Assembly: GCA_002449765.1 (NCBI GenBank) | Contig: DJXN01000012.1 | Location: forward strand, 295,066-359,065 | Source of the DNA: Fibrobacter sp. UBA7003 | Lineage (GTDB): Bacteria > Fibrobacterota > Fibrobacteria > Fibrobacterales > Fibrobacteraceae | Length of the DNA stretch: 64,000 nt | Reading direction: 5' to 3' | In this document: positions 1 to 8,417 of the stretch, in pieces | Layout: every line of letters starts with the position of its first letter | Numbering within the stretch: position 1 is the first letter of the stretch | Notes under the pieces: generated by a model | Told to the model about the DNA's origin: nothing | Databases searched by the model: none | What the model saw: the letters and a program-made list of their open reading frames with translations, nothing else | Made by a program: the position numbers and the translations under genes

Positions 1-889
1 GGGCGGGGTCCTGCTGCTTGAATGAGGAATCGTGCTCCTCGTCGAGAATGACGACATCGAAATCGAACGGTGCAAGTATCGCGCTCCGGGTCCCGAGAAC
101 CACACGCGCGCTCCCTTCCAGAATCGAGACGAAGGATTCGCGCCGCTTCGGGGCGGAGAGCGCCGAGTGCAGCACGTGCACGGGCACCCGCAAAAAGTCC
201 TCGAACCGGCCCGCCGTCTGCGGGGTGAGCCCGATTTCGGGAACGAGAATCAAGACCTTCTTGCCACGGCACAACGCCTCGTAGGCAAGTTCCTGGTACA
301 CGCGCGTCTTGCCCGAACCGGTCACGCCATGCAAGAGCGAGCCCCGGAAGCCCGTACCCGAAAGGTCGGACACGAGCGAGTCGAGCGCCACCCGCTGTTC
401 GTCGGTAAGCGGAGGCACGTCGGGGCGCGCGGGCATCTGGGCAGCCGCACCTTCCTCGCCAGAACGTTCCGTCTCCCGCGCCGCAAGCGCATCGAGATAC
501 TTCCCGAAATCGGCAGGCCAAAAGACATCCAGCGCCTTCATCGGTGTGCATATATAATAACGTGCCACCCACTCGAGCGATTCCATGTACCGTTCGCTAA
601 AAACGTAGCCCGACGCATGCGGGTAGGCGCACCGCACGTTGAACGCGGGCCTTTCCGCATGCACCTTCGCGACAACCGCAAGCGATGGCGCCTTGCGTGT
701 GGCAAACTGCACCCAGACCACGCTCCCCCGCCGGATTTCAGGGCCAGCGAACAGCCCGGAGGGCACCCCGTAGGTATAGACGGAGGGCGCCTGCGGGATA
801 TAGACCTCGCAGAACCGCTCCAGGGTTTCCGGGGCGCATTTGACCCGAATTTGCTCGGGCGCTTCCGTTTTGGGTATGCGTTTTGCCAT
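1..889 (-). CDS. priA: Primosomal protein N' (PriA helicase), 5' part only
   Basis: PriA is the 3'-5' helicase that reloads the replisome at stalled forks. The frame runs off the left edge, leaving the first 296 residues. Residues 1-105 match the N-terminal 3'-end-binding domain (VYIPQAPSVYTYGVP). Walker A, GVTGSGKT, is at 188-195, followed by VLILVPEIGLTPQ. The DEEH box (ILDEEHDSSFKQQDP) is at 283-286. The zinc-binding and second RecA-like domains lie outside the window. The start is the ATG at 889, behind a GGGGG run. The gene is divergent from the DUF349 gene, with 146 bp between them. The identification is firm from motif order; only the missing C-terminus cannot be judged. Confidence 0.95.
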   Translation of the reverse strand, partial: MAKRIPKTEAPEQIRVKCAPETLERFCEVYIPQAPSVYTYGVPSGLFAGPEIRRGSVVWVQFATRKAPSLAVVAKVHAERPAFNVRCAYPHASGYVFSERYMESLEWVARYYICTPMKALDVFWPADFGKYLDALAARETERSGEEGAAAQMPARPDVPPLTDEQRVALDSLVSDLSGTGFRGSLLHGVTGSGKTRVYQELAYEALCRGKKVLILVPEIGLTPQTAGRFEDFLRVPVHVLHSALSAPKRRESFVSILEGSARVVLGTRSAILAPFDFDVVILDEEHDSSFKQQDPA

Positions 890-1035
890 TTTACCCCCAA
901 AGATAGGTAAAGACAGCCCTATTTCAGCCCCCTTTATTGCCAAAAAATCGCCATTTTCTTAAACGTTCTCTTATCTTTTTATTTAGATTATGATATACGA
1001 ACCTTAACCGGTTCGTCCACCTATTGGAGATTTTT
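890..1035. promoter_or_regulatory. Divergent intergenic region, priA / DUF349 gene
   Basis: This AT-rich 146-bp gap must hold promoters for both neighbours. On the plus strand a TATGAT-like -10 lies near 990-995. An inverted repeat, CGAACC (999-1004) with GGTTCG (1010-1015), follows and would form a small hairpin in the leader of the DUF349 mRNA. The SD GGAGA (1026-1030) lies 5 nt before the ATG at 1036. Confidence 0.4.
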
Positions 1036-3930
1036 ATGAGCTTATTGGACGCATTTAAACCGAAATGGCAGAATTCCAACCCCGAAAAGCGCATGGAGGC
1101 CGTCACCGAGATGGATCCGCGCGAACAGAGCACCCTGGAACGAATCGCCCTTTCCGATGATGATAGTAGCGTAAGGACCGCAGCCGTAAAGAAGTTGACG
1201 ATTATCCCGTCACTCGCTGCAATTTCGAAGAAGGACAGCGAGGCCGGCATCCGCCGCCTGGCTGAAACGCGCTACTTCGAAGAGGTCGCCAAGAAGCTCA
1301 AGGATTTCCGCGAACCCGCAAACGAAGAGGTCCTCCATTTCATCGACGAACTGAAAGACACGCGCTACGCCGACGAACTCGCCAAGTCCCTGCCCAGTTC
1401 CGAGCTCCGCCTCGAACTCATCAAGAAGACGGGCAAGGTGAACGTGCTCGTCCTCGCCGCGAACAGGGACGCCAAGGAAGACATCGCGAAGGCTGCCGTC
1501 GAACGCATCGAGTCCGAAGCTTCGCTCACCGACATCTCCAAGAATTCCAAGCATTCCTCCGTCCGTAAAATTGCCGCCGAGAAGCTCCGCGTCAAGAGGG
1601 AAACCGAAGACGGCGGCCGCAAGGCTGCAGCTCTCCTTGCCGGCAAGAGGAACGCGCTCGTCCAGCAGGCCCACCATTTCGCCGCCCAGAAGGATCCGCT
1701 CGCCGTCAAGCCGCAGTTCGACGCCCTGATGCAGGAAGCTAGGACCTTGGGCATGGGTCCGGACCAGGCGACCCTCGACGAAATCTACGCAAGTTTCATC
1801 AAGTTTGTGAACGAGGCCGACGCAGCACGTATCGCCGCCGAAAAGGCTGAAGCCGAAAAGGCAGAAAAGCGCACGCACCTCACCCAGACGCTCGAAGAAG
1901 TCGAAAGCATCCTCGATAGCGAGAACGCCGCCGAAAAGGCAGACCGCATCGCCGAAATCATCGACGAATGGAACGCACAGAAATCCATCATGGATGCCGC
2001 AAGCGTGAAGCGTTTCAACCTGGCACTCGTTCGCAGCCAGGAGCTCAAGAAGCAGGATCAGCCTGCCGAAGGCGAAAACCCTGCAGCGGCGACGGACGAG
2101 ACCCAGGCACGCACCCAGCTGCTCGACATGCTCCGCGCTCTCGCCGACACCGACGCAAACGAAACCACTTCCAAGCACCTCCACGGAATCGTCCGCGACT
2201 GGGAGAAGCTCCCGCTGCTCGAAGGTGAAGACCCAATCCTGCAGACCTACAATTCGCTGCGCAACAAGCTCAAGGAAAAGATTTCCGCATTCGAGGATTC
2301 CGCACAAAAGACCTTCGAAGAAAATTCCGCCAAGCTCCGCGCCCTCATCGACCGCGTCAAGTCGTTCGACGAAAACGACGACTTCAAGGTCATCAGCCAG
2401 AAGCTCCGCGAAGCCTTCCAGGAATGGAAGACGATTGTCGGCGAGCAGAAGTTCAAGTACCACGACCTGTGGCTCGAATACAAGTCCGCCACCGAACGCT
2501 TCCAGGAAATGCGCCAGTGGGAATCCTGGCACAACGAAAAAGACCGTGCCACCGTCCTCGAAGAGATGGAAATGCTCGCGAAGGAGCCCGGCAGCCAGGA
2601 TGTCCTCGACAAGCTGCGCGAATACAGCAACAAGTGGAAGAACATCGGTCCCGTCTCCGCCGCGAAGTTTACCGAATTCCGCGACAAGTTCCAGACCCTG
2701 TTCGAACAGATTAAGCAGAACTGCGCCCCCTTCATCGAAGAGCGCATGGCCGAACGCGTCAAGAACCTCGCCGACAAGGAAGCCCTCTGCCAGAAGGTAG
2801 ACGAACTTGTCGCAAACACCGAGATGTTCTGGAAGGACAAGTACAAGGCCATGCAGGAGATCCAGGAATCCTGGAAGAACATCGGCATGGTACCCAAGGA
2901 AAACCTGAACGCCCTCATGGAGCGCTTCAAGGCATCGACCGGTGCATTCTTCGCCCAGTACAAGGAAAGCCTCAAGCAGGAAGACCAGAACCGCGAAGCG
3001 AACCTCGAAAAGAAGCTCAAGCTTTGCGAACAGGCCGAGGCGCTGCAGGAATCTTCCGACTGGAACGCAACTTCGAATAAGTTAAAGCAACTGCAGGACA
3101 TGTGGAAGGCGACAGGGCCCGTGCCCAAGAGCAAGTCCGAAGAAGTCTGGACACGCTTCCGCAAGGCATGCGACTCCTTCTTCGAAAAGAAGCGCGCCCA
3201 CTTCGAGACGCTCGACGCCTCCAAGCAGGAAAACCTCACCAAGAAAACGGCCCTTTGCGACAAGCTCGACACCATCGACGTAAGCAACATTACGCCCGAA
3301 GTCGTTGAACAGGTCAAGGCCATCGACGAGGAATGGAAGTCCATCGGCATGATTCCGAAGGAATCCATCGAGAGCATCAACGAACGCTTCAACAGCAAGA
3401 TGAACCAGTTCATCTCGGCCCAGGCCGCGACCGACGAGGCCCTCAGCAAGCAGCTCGCCAAGATCAAGGCTCAGAAGCAGGAAATGATCGAGAAGGTGAA
3501 GCAGTTTGCCGAAAGCGCTGGCAGCAACCAGCTGGCCGACGCCGTGCGCGACCTCCAGAAGGACTGGCGCACCATCGGTTCCTGCGGCATCGAGGATACG
3601 GAACTCTACAAGGCGTTCCGCGAAGCCTGCGACGACTTCTTCACCCGCCGCCGCGACCAGCTCGACATCCAGGAACAGGCCCGCCAGAACAACCTCCAGA
3701 AGAAGGTGCTGCTCTGCGAACAGGCAGAAGCCCTCCTCGAAGGCCTGAGCGACGCGACCGTCGGCGAGGCCATGAACAAGGTCAAGCACCTGCGCCGCCT
3801 GTGGAAGGACGTGGGAGCAGTGCCGCGCGAGCAGAGCGACAAGGTCTGGAAACGCTTCAACGGAGCATGCGACAAGGTGTTCGCGTTCGGCCGCAAGGAC
3901 GAACCCGCAGCACCGAGCAATCCAGCATAA
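1036..3930 (+). CDS. Large HEAT-like / multi-DUF349 repeat protein
   Basis: A 964-residue cytoplasmic protein with no signal peptide or membrane segment. The first ~200 residues resemble HEAT-type helical repeats (DDDSSVRTAAVKKL, SSVRKIAAEKL). A charged Ala/Glu/Lys helix follows at about 265-300. The rest is about seven DUF349 units of ~75 residues, each with a W-K-x-I-G-x-V-P core: WKTIV, WKNIGPV, WKNIGMVPK, WKATGPVPK, WKSIGMIPK, WRTIGSCG, WKDVGAVPR. DUF349 has no established biochemical role that I know of. ATG 1036 is chosen over an upstream in-frame TTG at 1024 because GGAGA sits 5 nt before it. The gene is monocistronic, with a terminator at 3959. A long minus-strand ORF inside it is a codon-bias shadow. 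Confidence 0.85.
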   Translation: MSLLDAFKPKWQNSNPEKRMEAVTEMDPREQSTLERIALSDDDSSVRTAAVKKLTIIPSLAAISKKDSEAGIRRLAETRYFEEVAKKLKDFREPANEEVLHFIDELKDTRYADELAKSLPSSELRLELIKKTGKVNVLVLAANRDAKEDIAKAAVERIESEASLTDISKNSKHSSVRKIAAEKLRVKRETEDGGRKAAALLAGKRNALVQQAHHFAAQKDPLAVKPQFDALMQEARTLGMGPDQATLDEIYASFIKFVNEADAARIAAEKAEAEKAEKRTHLTQTLEEVESILDSENAAEKADRIAEIIDEWNAQKSIMDAASVKRFNLALVRSQELKKQDQPAEGENPAAATDETQARTQLLDMLRALADTDANETTSKHLHGIVRDWEKLPLLEGEDPILQTYNSLRNKLKEKISAFEDSAQKTFEENSAKLRALIDRVKSFDENDDFKVISQKLREAFQEWKTIVGEQKFKYHDLWLEYKSATERFQEMRQWESWHNEKDRATVLEEMEMLAKEPGSQDVLDKLREYSNKWKNIGPVSAAKFTEFRDKFQTLFEQIKQNCAPFIEERMAERVKNLADKEALCQKVDELVANTEMFWKDKYKAMQEIQESWKNIGMVPKENLNALMERFKASTGAFFAQYKESLKQEDQNREANLEKKLKLCEQAEALQESSDWNATSNKLKQLQDMWKATGPVPKSKSEEVWTRFRKACDSFFEKKRAHFETLDASKQENLTKKTALCDKLDTIDVSNITPEVVEQVKAIDEEWKSIGMIPKESIESINERFNSKMNQFISAQAATDEALSKQLAKIKAQKQEMIEKVKQFAESAGSNQLADAVRDLQKDWRTIGSCGIEDTELYKAFREACDDFFTRRRDQLDIQEQARQNNLQKKVLLCEQAEALLEGLSDATVGEAMNKVKHLRRLWKDVGAVPREQSDKVWKRFNGACDKVFAFGRKDEPAAPSNPA

Positions 3931-3958
3931 AGCGCGGTAAGCAACGAAACAGGATTTA

Positions 3959-3984
3959 GGGATGGCACAACCGCCATCCCTTTT
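3959..3984 (+). terminator. Rho-independent terminator after the DUF349 gene
   Basis: GGGATGGC (3959-3966) pairs perfectly with GCCATCCC (3973-3980), with a 6-nt loop, and is followed by TTTT. The T-run merges into the TATTTT box proposed as the promoter of the next gene. Confidence 0.85.
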
Positions 3985-3985
3985 C

Positions 3986-3991
3986 TATTTT
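3986..3991 (+). promoter_or_regulatory. TATTTT box 9 nt before the sua5 start
   Basis: A -10-like hexamer within TTCTATTTTTG lies only 9 nt from ATG 4001, and no SD is present. It is one of a recurring set in this window that predicts a leaderless or near-leaderless mRNA. Confidence 0.45.
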
Positions 3992-4000
3992 TGTGCCATA

Positions 4001-4966
4001 ATGAAGTTCCCCCCTTGGACAAGCGTTTCAGAAGCCGCCAGGCTCCTCAAGGAAGGCGAAGTGGTCGCCATCCCGACAGAGACCGTCTATGGGCTTGCGG
4101 GGAACGCATACAATCCCGAAGCGCTCGCGAAGATTTTCGCCGCGAAGGAACGGCCCACGTTCGACCCGCTTATCGTGCATATTGCCGACATCGCGGAACT
4201 GGAGAACGTCGCCCGCGATATTCCCGATGCCGCATACCGGCTGGCAGAAGCCTTCTGGCCCGGGCCGATGACCATCATCCTCCCCAAGAAGGACTGCATC
4301 CCCGACCTTTGCACGAGCGGGCTGCCCTCGGTGGCGGTAAGGTTCCCGAGCCACCCCGTAGCGCAGGCGATTATCAAGGAATCGGGACTCCCGCTTGCGG
4401 CCCCGAGCGCAAACCTGTTCAAGCACGTGAGCCCCACCACCGCGGAACACGTGGCTGCGCAACTCGCCGACCGCATCGCGGGCATCGTCGATGGCGGCCC
4501 CTGCAGCGTCGGGGTTGAAAGCTCCATCATATCGCTCGCGGGAAAAACGCCCACGGTACTGCGCCCGGGTGCGATTACGCCCGAGATGTTCGCGAAGGTT
4601 CTCGGCAATGTCGCCGTCAAGGAATCCACATCCAAGCCCGGGCAGGCCATGCAGGCACCGGGCCAGTGCGACACGCATTACCGCCCGCAGGTGCCGCTGT
4701 ACTTCGGCGAAGTACCCGCAGGCTACAAGCTGCCGGAGCGAACCGTACGCATCGCGTTCGGTAACCAGGCCGGAGCAATCCCCGCCACAGTGAACTTGTC
4801 TGCAACGGGTGATATGACCGAGGCGACCGCAAGGCTATACGCCTACATGCACGACCTGGATACGCCCGATTACGACTTGATTCTCGTGGACCCGATACCC
4901 AACAAGGGAATCGGCATCGCCCTGAACGACCGCCTGAAGCGCGCCAGTATCAAGGCTCTCCCGTAA
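4001..4966 (+). CDS. L-threonylcarbamoyladenylate synthase, long Sua5 form
   Basis: This enzyme makes threonylcarbamoyl-AMP from threonine, bicarbonate and ATP, the first step of t6A37 modification of ANN-decoding tRNAs. The 321-residue product has the YrdC fold at about 10-200: PTETVYGL at 25-32, then KERPTFDPLIVH, and SANLFKHVSPT further on. A C-terminal Sua5 domain follows a linker containing APGQCDTHYRPQ, the counterpart of the SPGxxxxHYAP motif. That makes it the YwlC/Sua5 type, not the short TsaC type. ATG 4001 is preferred to an in-frame codon at 3962, which lies inside the preceding terminator. The gene is flanked by terminators and is probably monocistronic. Confidence 0.93.
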   Translation: MKFPPWTSVSEAARLLKEGEVVAIPTETVYGLAGNAYNPEALAKIFAAKERPTFDPLIVHIADIAELENVARDIPDAAYRLAEAFWPGPMTIILPKKDCIPDLCTSGLPSVAVRFPSHPVAQAIIKESGLPLAAPSANLFKHVSPTTAEHVAAQLADRIAGIVDGGPCSVGVESSIISLAGKTPTVLRPGAITPEMFAKVLGNVAVKESTSKPGQAMQAPGQCDTHYRPQVPLYFGEVPAGYKLPERTVRIAFGNQAGAIPATVNLSATGDMTEATARLYAYMHDLDTPDYDLILVDPIPNKGIGIALNDRLKRASIKALP

Positions 4967-5010
4967 AAAAAACGGCCAAAACGAAACATTTTCGCGTTTT
5001 GATCGTTTTT
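4967..5010 (+). terminator. Terminator after sua5
   Basis: Imperfect inverted repeat: AAAACG-gc-CAAAACG pairs with CGTTTTG-at-CGTTTT around an AT-rich loop, ending in TTTTT at 5006-5010. The A-rich left arm could also let it work in reverse, but no minus-strand gene ends here. Confidence 0.6.
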
Positions 5011-5093
5011 ATAGGTAGGCGAGTCCGCAACGGCAGGGGCTTGCGTTTACGGAGATGGTTTAGTTATATTATTTGAAAGCACAGGAGCATGGC

Positions 5094-5279
5094 ATGACGA
5101 CGAAGGAAGATTACGAATGCTGGGCCGCCGGAAAGATCATTGCTGCTGAGGCTAAAGGTGAAGCTCGTGGCGAATCCAAAGGTCATGCAGATGCTATTGG
5201 CATCCTGAAAGACATGGGGTTTCCCGCAGAACAGATTGCCGAGGTTCAAGCAAGGCTTGACGCTAAAGCAACGAAATAG
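5094..5279 (+). CDS. Small protein resembling the C-terminal tail of Rpn/PD-(D/E)XK transposase-like nucleases
   Basis: A 61-residue ORF with an AGGAG SD (5083-5087) 6 nt before ATG 5094. It has a Glu/Gly/Lys-rich stretch (EAKGEARGESKG) followed by ILKDMGFPAEQIAEVQARL. That is how Rpn-family (TIGR01784/PDDEXK_2) proteins usually end: xGxxxGxxxG repeats, then LLxxGxxxEQIAxxTGL. The nuclease domain is absent, so this is either a decayed remnant that kept an SD or a genuine small protein. It lies between a terminator and the convergent dipeptidase gene, with 5 nt to the latter. The family link is inferred from pattern only. Confidence 0.5.
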   Translation: MTTKEDYECWAAGKIIAAEAKGEARGESKGHADAIGILKDMGFPAEQIAEVQARLDAKATK

Positions 5280-5284
5280 CCGCC

Positions 5285-6010
5285 TTACATCGGGAACAGC
5301 TTGTAGTGTTCCCGCGTATAAGTGCTCGTGTAGGCGTTGAAGTGCCACCATTCGTGTTTCAGCATCACCCAGCCGGCGGCCTTCATGATACGACGCAACT
5401 TGTTCCTGTTGTCAACCTGTTCCTGCGTCAGGCGCCCGCTTTTGAGCGCATCCGCCTCACCTACCGCGCCCGCGCAGCGTTCAAACGAATCGAAATCCGT
5501 TCCCATGTCGAGCGGCGTCCCCGTGCTATCGGTAATGCTCAGGTCCAGCGCCAAGCCGTAGTTGTGCAGGCCGCCCCTCACCGCCGACGAAACGAAGTTG
5601 GTGTACGGAGTCCCCTGCACCGTTTTCTTGAGCGCTGCCTGCGCATAAATGGGGCGCGCCGCATCGAAAATCACGAGCTTCGAGCCGGGCATCTCCTTTT
5701 CCATGATGGCAAAGGTCTTCTTGAGTTTTGCGTAGGCATCCCTGTGGACAAAGGCCCTCTGCTCGCCGCAATACAGGTCGTGCCCCGTTACGTTGTTGAA
5801 AGTTCCGTAGCGCAAGTCCATGACAAGCAGGGGTTCATTGGTTATTTCCACGAGGTCCTTGTTAGACGATGCGTATTCGATCCACTTTTGGACCTCCGCA
5901 CAAAAGCGCTTCGGTTCCTTCGGCTTCGGCGGTTCGAACCTGGCGTCCGTCTCGTGCGCCATCACCGACGCTGCAAGGAGCGACAGACAAAAAAGCAGCG
6001 CTTTCATCAT
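5285..6010 (-). CDS. D-alanyl-D-alanine dipeptidase (VanX/DdpX family, M15D), exported
   Basis: Zinc peptidase that cleaves D-Ala-D-Ala and related dipeptides. The 241-residue product has a signal peptide at 1-18 (MMKALLFCLSLLAASVMA). The family signatures are complete: FDAARP with D116, GGLHNYGLALDLS with His149 and Asp156, and EWWH with Glu220 and His223. The start at 6010 overlaps the stop of the upstream receptor gene as ATGA, so the two are translationally coupled. With a signal peptide it should act in the periplasm, more likely in recycling peptidoglycan-derived dipeptides than in cytoplasmic vancomycin resistance. No vanH or vanA partner is present. Assignment is strong; substrate is inferred. 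Confidence 0.9.
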   Translation of the reverse strand: MMKALLFCLSLLAASVMAHETDARFEPPKPKEPKRFCAEVQKWIEYASSNKDLVEITNEPLLVMDLRYGTFNNVTGHDLYCGEQRAFVHRDAYAKLKKTFAIMEKEMPGSKLVIFDAARPIYAQAALKKTVQGTPYTNFVSSAVRGGLHNYGLALDLSITDSTGTPLDMGTDFDSFERCAGAVGEADALKSGRLTQEQVDNRNKLRRIMKAAGWVMLKHEWWHFNAYTSTYTREHYKLFPM

Positions 6011-8358
6011 ATTCCAAGCAGCACTTCCACGCCGAACTGGAAGTACAGTCCCATGCCCTTCGCCATGAACGGTTCGAGCCTGTAGCCATTTTCCGAATTC
6101 TTGTCGCCGTCCTTCGTGACCCAGGAACGTTCGCGGGCGTTCTCGGAACCCAGGAACTTGAGCGCATCCACGTCGAGGTTCCCGAACAAATTATCCAGTT
6201 CCAGGTAGAATCTGGATTTGCGGAACCAACCCTTGTCGCGGACAATATCGAGATTCACGCGCACATCCGTACGGAAGAAATCGGTAAATTCCTCCAGGTC
6301 GCGGAGCCTGCGCGTCCCGAGTATCTGGTTTTCCTGGTCCGAGGGCTTGATATCGTAAAAATAGAGCGGACGGTGCAACGCCGCATGGTGCGTGAGGATA
6401 ATCGAGAACAGCGAATCCTTGCGCGGGTAGTAGCGGAAATGCGAAACGATATCGAATCTCGAATTCGCTTCCCACGGGAGCGAACCGGTACCTTCGAGTT
6501 CGTATTCGCCATAGACGGAACTCACGTTCGTTGACATCGAGAAATGGTGCGAAGTCTTCCAATCCACCTTCGCATTCGCACCGAGCACCCAGGCGAATTC
6601 CACGGGAGTAATGTCCCTGTACTGCGCATAGGCCTTGGGCAGGGGCAGCACCGGGTCGAAGTAGTAGCGGCCAAAGCCGCTCGCCCGCGCAATCAGGTAC
6701 TTGGAATTGTAGCCAAGTCCCACCTTCGCCGAAGCGCCCGTTTCAAGCCTTCCCGTCAGGTTTCCGTCATCGTAGAGGTATTTCCAGTCACTGCGGTAGG
6801 CCGCGCTGCTGAACAGGCGCCAATACGTGGAATCCTTTTCGCTCAGGTTCTTCTCGAAATCGAGCGAGACCGTCGGGCGCGCATTGTGGTCAATAGCGTC
6901 GGCCACCGCACCGAGCGAAAAGATTGTCTGCGAATAATCCGACTTCCAGTCAAAGCGGCTCACGCCCGAAAGCACACCCGTCGTATAGTCGTCTTCCTGC
7001 TTGCCTCCAAAGTCCAGGTAACTGCGGTCGACAAAATGCTGCTCATAGAGCAGGGCACCGCTCACCTTGGAACCGAGCAGTTTCGCCTTGAATTCCTTGT
7101 CCGCACCGGCGCTAATGACCGTATGCGTCATCTCGTAGGCGTCGATAAAGGCAGCCATCTCCCTCGACGAGACGGAGTTGCGGAATCCGGTCGTATCCTG
7201 CAGGGTGTCGCCCACGTTTTCGCGCACGAATCCCGCATGCAGGCTTGTCCCGAACTTGGAATTGTATTCCGCTCCGATGACCAGGTAATCCTGGTTCCCC
7301 TTGATGATGTCGACTTCGTTCACCTGATCGTACGCAGTAGTCGTGTCCTGGCTGATGGAGTATTCGTCGGTACTGTACAGGGCCCGGAGCGCCCAGGTGT
7401 TGCCCATTGAATCGGAGCCGTTAAGTTGTGCATAGAAATCCATCGCCGAAAGATCGAAGGGGTCGGAGGATTTCACGCGACAATCATCCACGCAGTCGCC
7501 ATCGCGCTTCCTGAATTCGGTGAAGAACTTTTCGCCCAGGTTCTTGAGCATCTCGCCATCGAGCCTGCGGAACGCGAAACGGAAGCTGTCCCAGAAAAGG
7601 AACGGGGAATCGAACTGGATTTCCTGCACCGTGAGGCCCGCAGCCCCCTTGAGTCCCCACTCGCCCTTCGTCTGCTCGGGAATATACTGCACCGAAGTTG
7701 CAAGACCCTGGCCGATCGGACCGCTGCCGTAGTGGTCATGAATCTCGATGCCGCTCAGTATGTGCGGGTTCACCACCGAAAGGTTGCCGGGGAACCCGAC
7801 ATCGAGGTGGCGCATGTTCGGGATGCGGAGCCGCCCCAGGTGGTAGGCCACGTCGCCCGCGCGGGAGCCGTCGTAGTAGAGCGCGCTGCTGAAATCCTTC
7901 TGCCCGGAAATTCCCGGCATCTGCCCCAGGTGTTCCGTCAAGTCAAAGCGCATGCCCGCCGCATCTTCGAGCTTATCGACCGACACCTTGCGTTGCGGTT
8001 CCCACTTCTCCGGTTCGCCGCCACCCACAATCGTACTCGAACCGAGGTCGCGGAGGTCGGTCGAGAGCGTCACGACCATGTCGAGCAGGTCCGCAAAATC
8101 CTGCAGGTCCACATACACGCTGTCGTAGCCTTCCTTCTGGAAAACAAGCGACGCGTTCTTCGAATCCACGGTAAATTCGAAACGTCCATTCGAGGATGTC
8201 TTGCCGAGTTTTTTGCCGGAGCGGTAGGTAATCTGAACTCCGTCAAGCGGCAGGTCCGAACCCATTTCGAGGACCACGCCCACGACAGGCGTAGGGGTCG
8301 CCGCAAACAGGTTCGCCGCCAGGAACAGGGCTATAAGGAGCAGGGATCGAAATCTCAT
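6007..8358 (-). CDS. TonB-dependent-receptor-like outer-membrane protein with carboxypeptidase-regulatory-like domain
   Basis: A 783-residue protein with a signal peptide at ~1-19 (ending ANLFA). Residues ~24-95 form a CarboxypepD_reg-like beta-sandwich (VVGVVLEMGSDLPLDGVQITY, GKTSSNGRFEF). A plug-like region follows at ~105-230 (GISGQKDFSSALYYDGSRAGDVAYHLG), then a long beta-barrel of alternating aromatic strands. No clear TonB box is visible, and the barrel ends in GVEVLLGI without a terminal aromatic residue. The ligand is unknown. The downstream dipeptidase overlaps by 4 nt, which suggests linked uptake or handling of short peptides. Transcription probably starts at the TAATTT box just before the ATG. 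Confidence 0.8.
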   Translation of the reverse strand: MRFRSLLLIALFLAANLFAATPTPVVGVVLEMGSDLPLDGVQITYRSGKKLGKTSSNGRFEFTVDSKNASLVFQKEGYDSVYVDLQDFADLLDMVVTLSTDLRDLGSSTIVGGGEPEKWEPQRKVSVDKLEDAAGMRFDLTEHLGQMPGISGQKDFSSALYYDGSRAGDVAYHLGRLRIPNMRHLDVGFPGNLSVVNPHILSGIEIHDHYGSGPIGQGLATSVQYIPEQTKGEWGLKGAAGLTVQEIQFDSPFLFWDSFRFAFRRLDGEMLKNLGEKFFTEFRKRDGDCVDDCRVKSSDPFDLSAMDFYAQLNGSDSMGNTWALRALYSTDEYSISQDTTTAYDQVNEVDIIKGNQDYLVIGAEYNSKFGTSLHAGFVRENVGDTLQDTTGFRNSVSSREMAAFIDAYEMTHTVISAGADKEFKAKLLGSKVSGALLYEQHFVDRSYLDFGGKQEDDYTTGVLSGVSRFDWKSDYSQTIFSLGAVADAIDHNARPTVSLDFEKNLSEKDSTYWRLFSSAAYRSDWKYLYDDGNLTGRLETGASAKVGLGYNSKYLIARASGFGRYYFDPVLPLPKAYAQYRDITPVEFAWVLGANAKVDWKTSHHFSMSTNVSSVYGEYELEGTGSLPWEANSRFDIVSHFRYYPRKDSLFSIILTHHAALHRPLYFYDIKPSDQENQILGTRRLRDLEEFTDFFRTDVRVNLDIVRDKGWFRKSRFYLELDNLFGNLDVDALKFLGSENARERSWVTKDGDKNSENGYRLEPFMAKGMGLYFQFGVEVLLGI

Positions 8359-8365
8359 GGATACT

Positions 8366-8371
8366 AAATTA
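8366..8371 (-). promoter_or_regulatory. TAATTT box 7 nt before the receptor gene start
   Basis: The minus strand reads TTCTAATTTAGTATCC directly before ATG 8358. The hexamer ends 7 nt from the start codon and there is no SD, matching the near-start -10 pattern seen elsewhere in the window. Confidence 0.45.
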
Positions 8372-8402
8372 GAATTTTATGCCGCCGCAGTCCACCAAAT
8401 TT

Positions 8403-8408
8403 TATATT
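8403..8408 (+). promoter_or_regulatory. TATATT box 9 nt before the amidase start
   Basis: TTTTATATTTCTCTGCGT precedes ATG 8418. The box is 9 nt from the start codon with no SD. It lies about 35 bp from the oppositely directed TAATTT box of the receptor gene, so the divergent promoters nearly abut. Confidence 0.5.
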
Positions 8409-8417
8409 TCTCTGCGT

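Noticed and set aside
1210..2532. 440-codon minus-strand ORF inside the DUF349 gene
   Set aside because: It is antisense to a repeat-rich gene with strong third-position GC bias. Its Leu/Val/Glu-rich product has no domain and no SD; a codon-bias shadow.
5285..6010. Vancomycin-resistance cluster
   Set aside because: The dipeptidase has a signal peptide and no vanH, vanA, vanS or vanR neighbours; its partner is an outer-membrane receptor.
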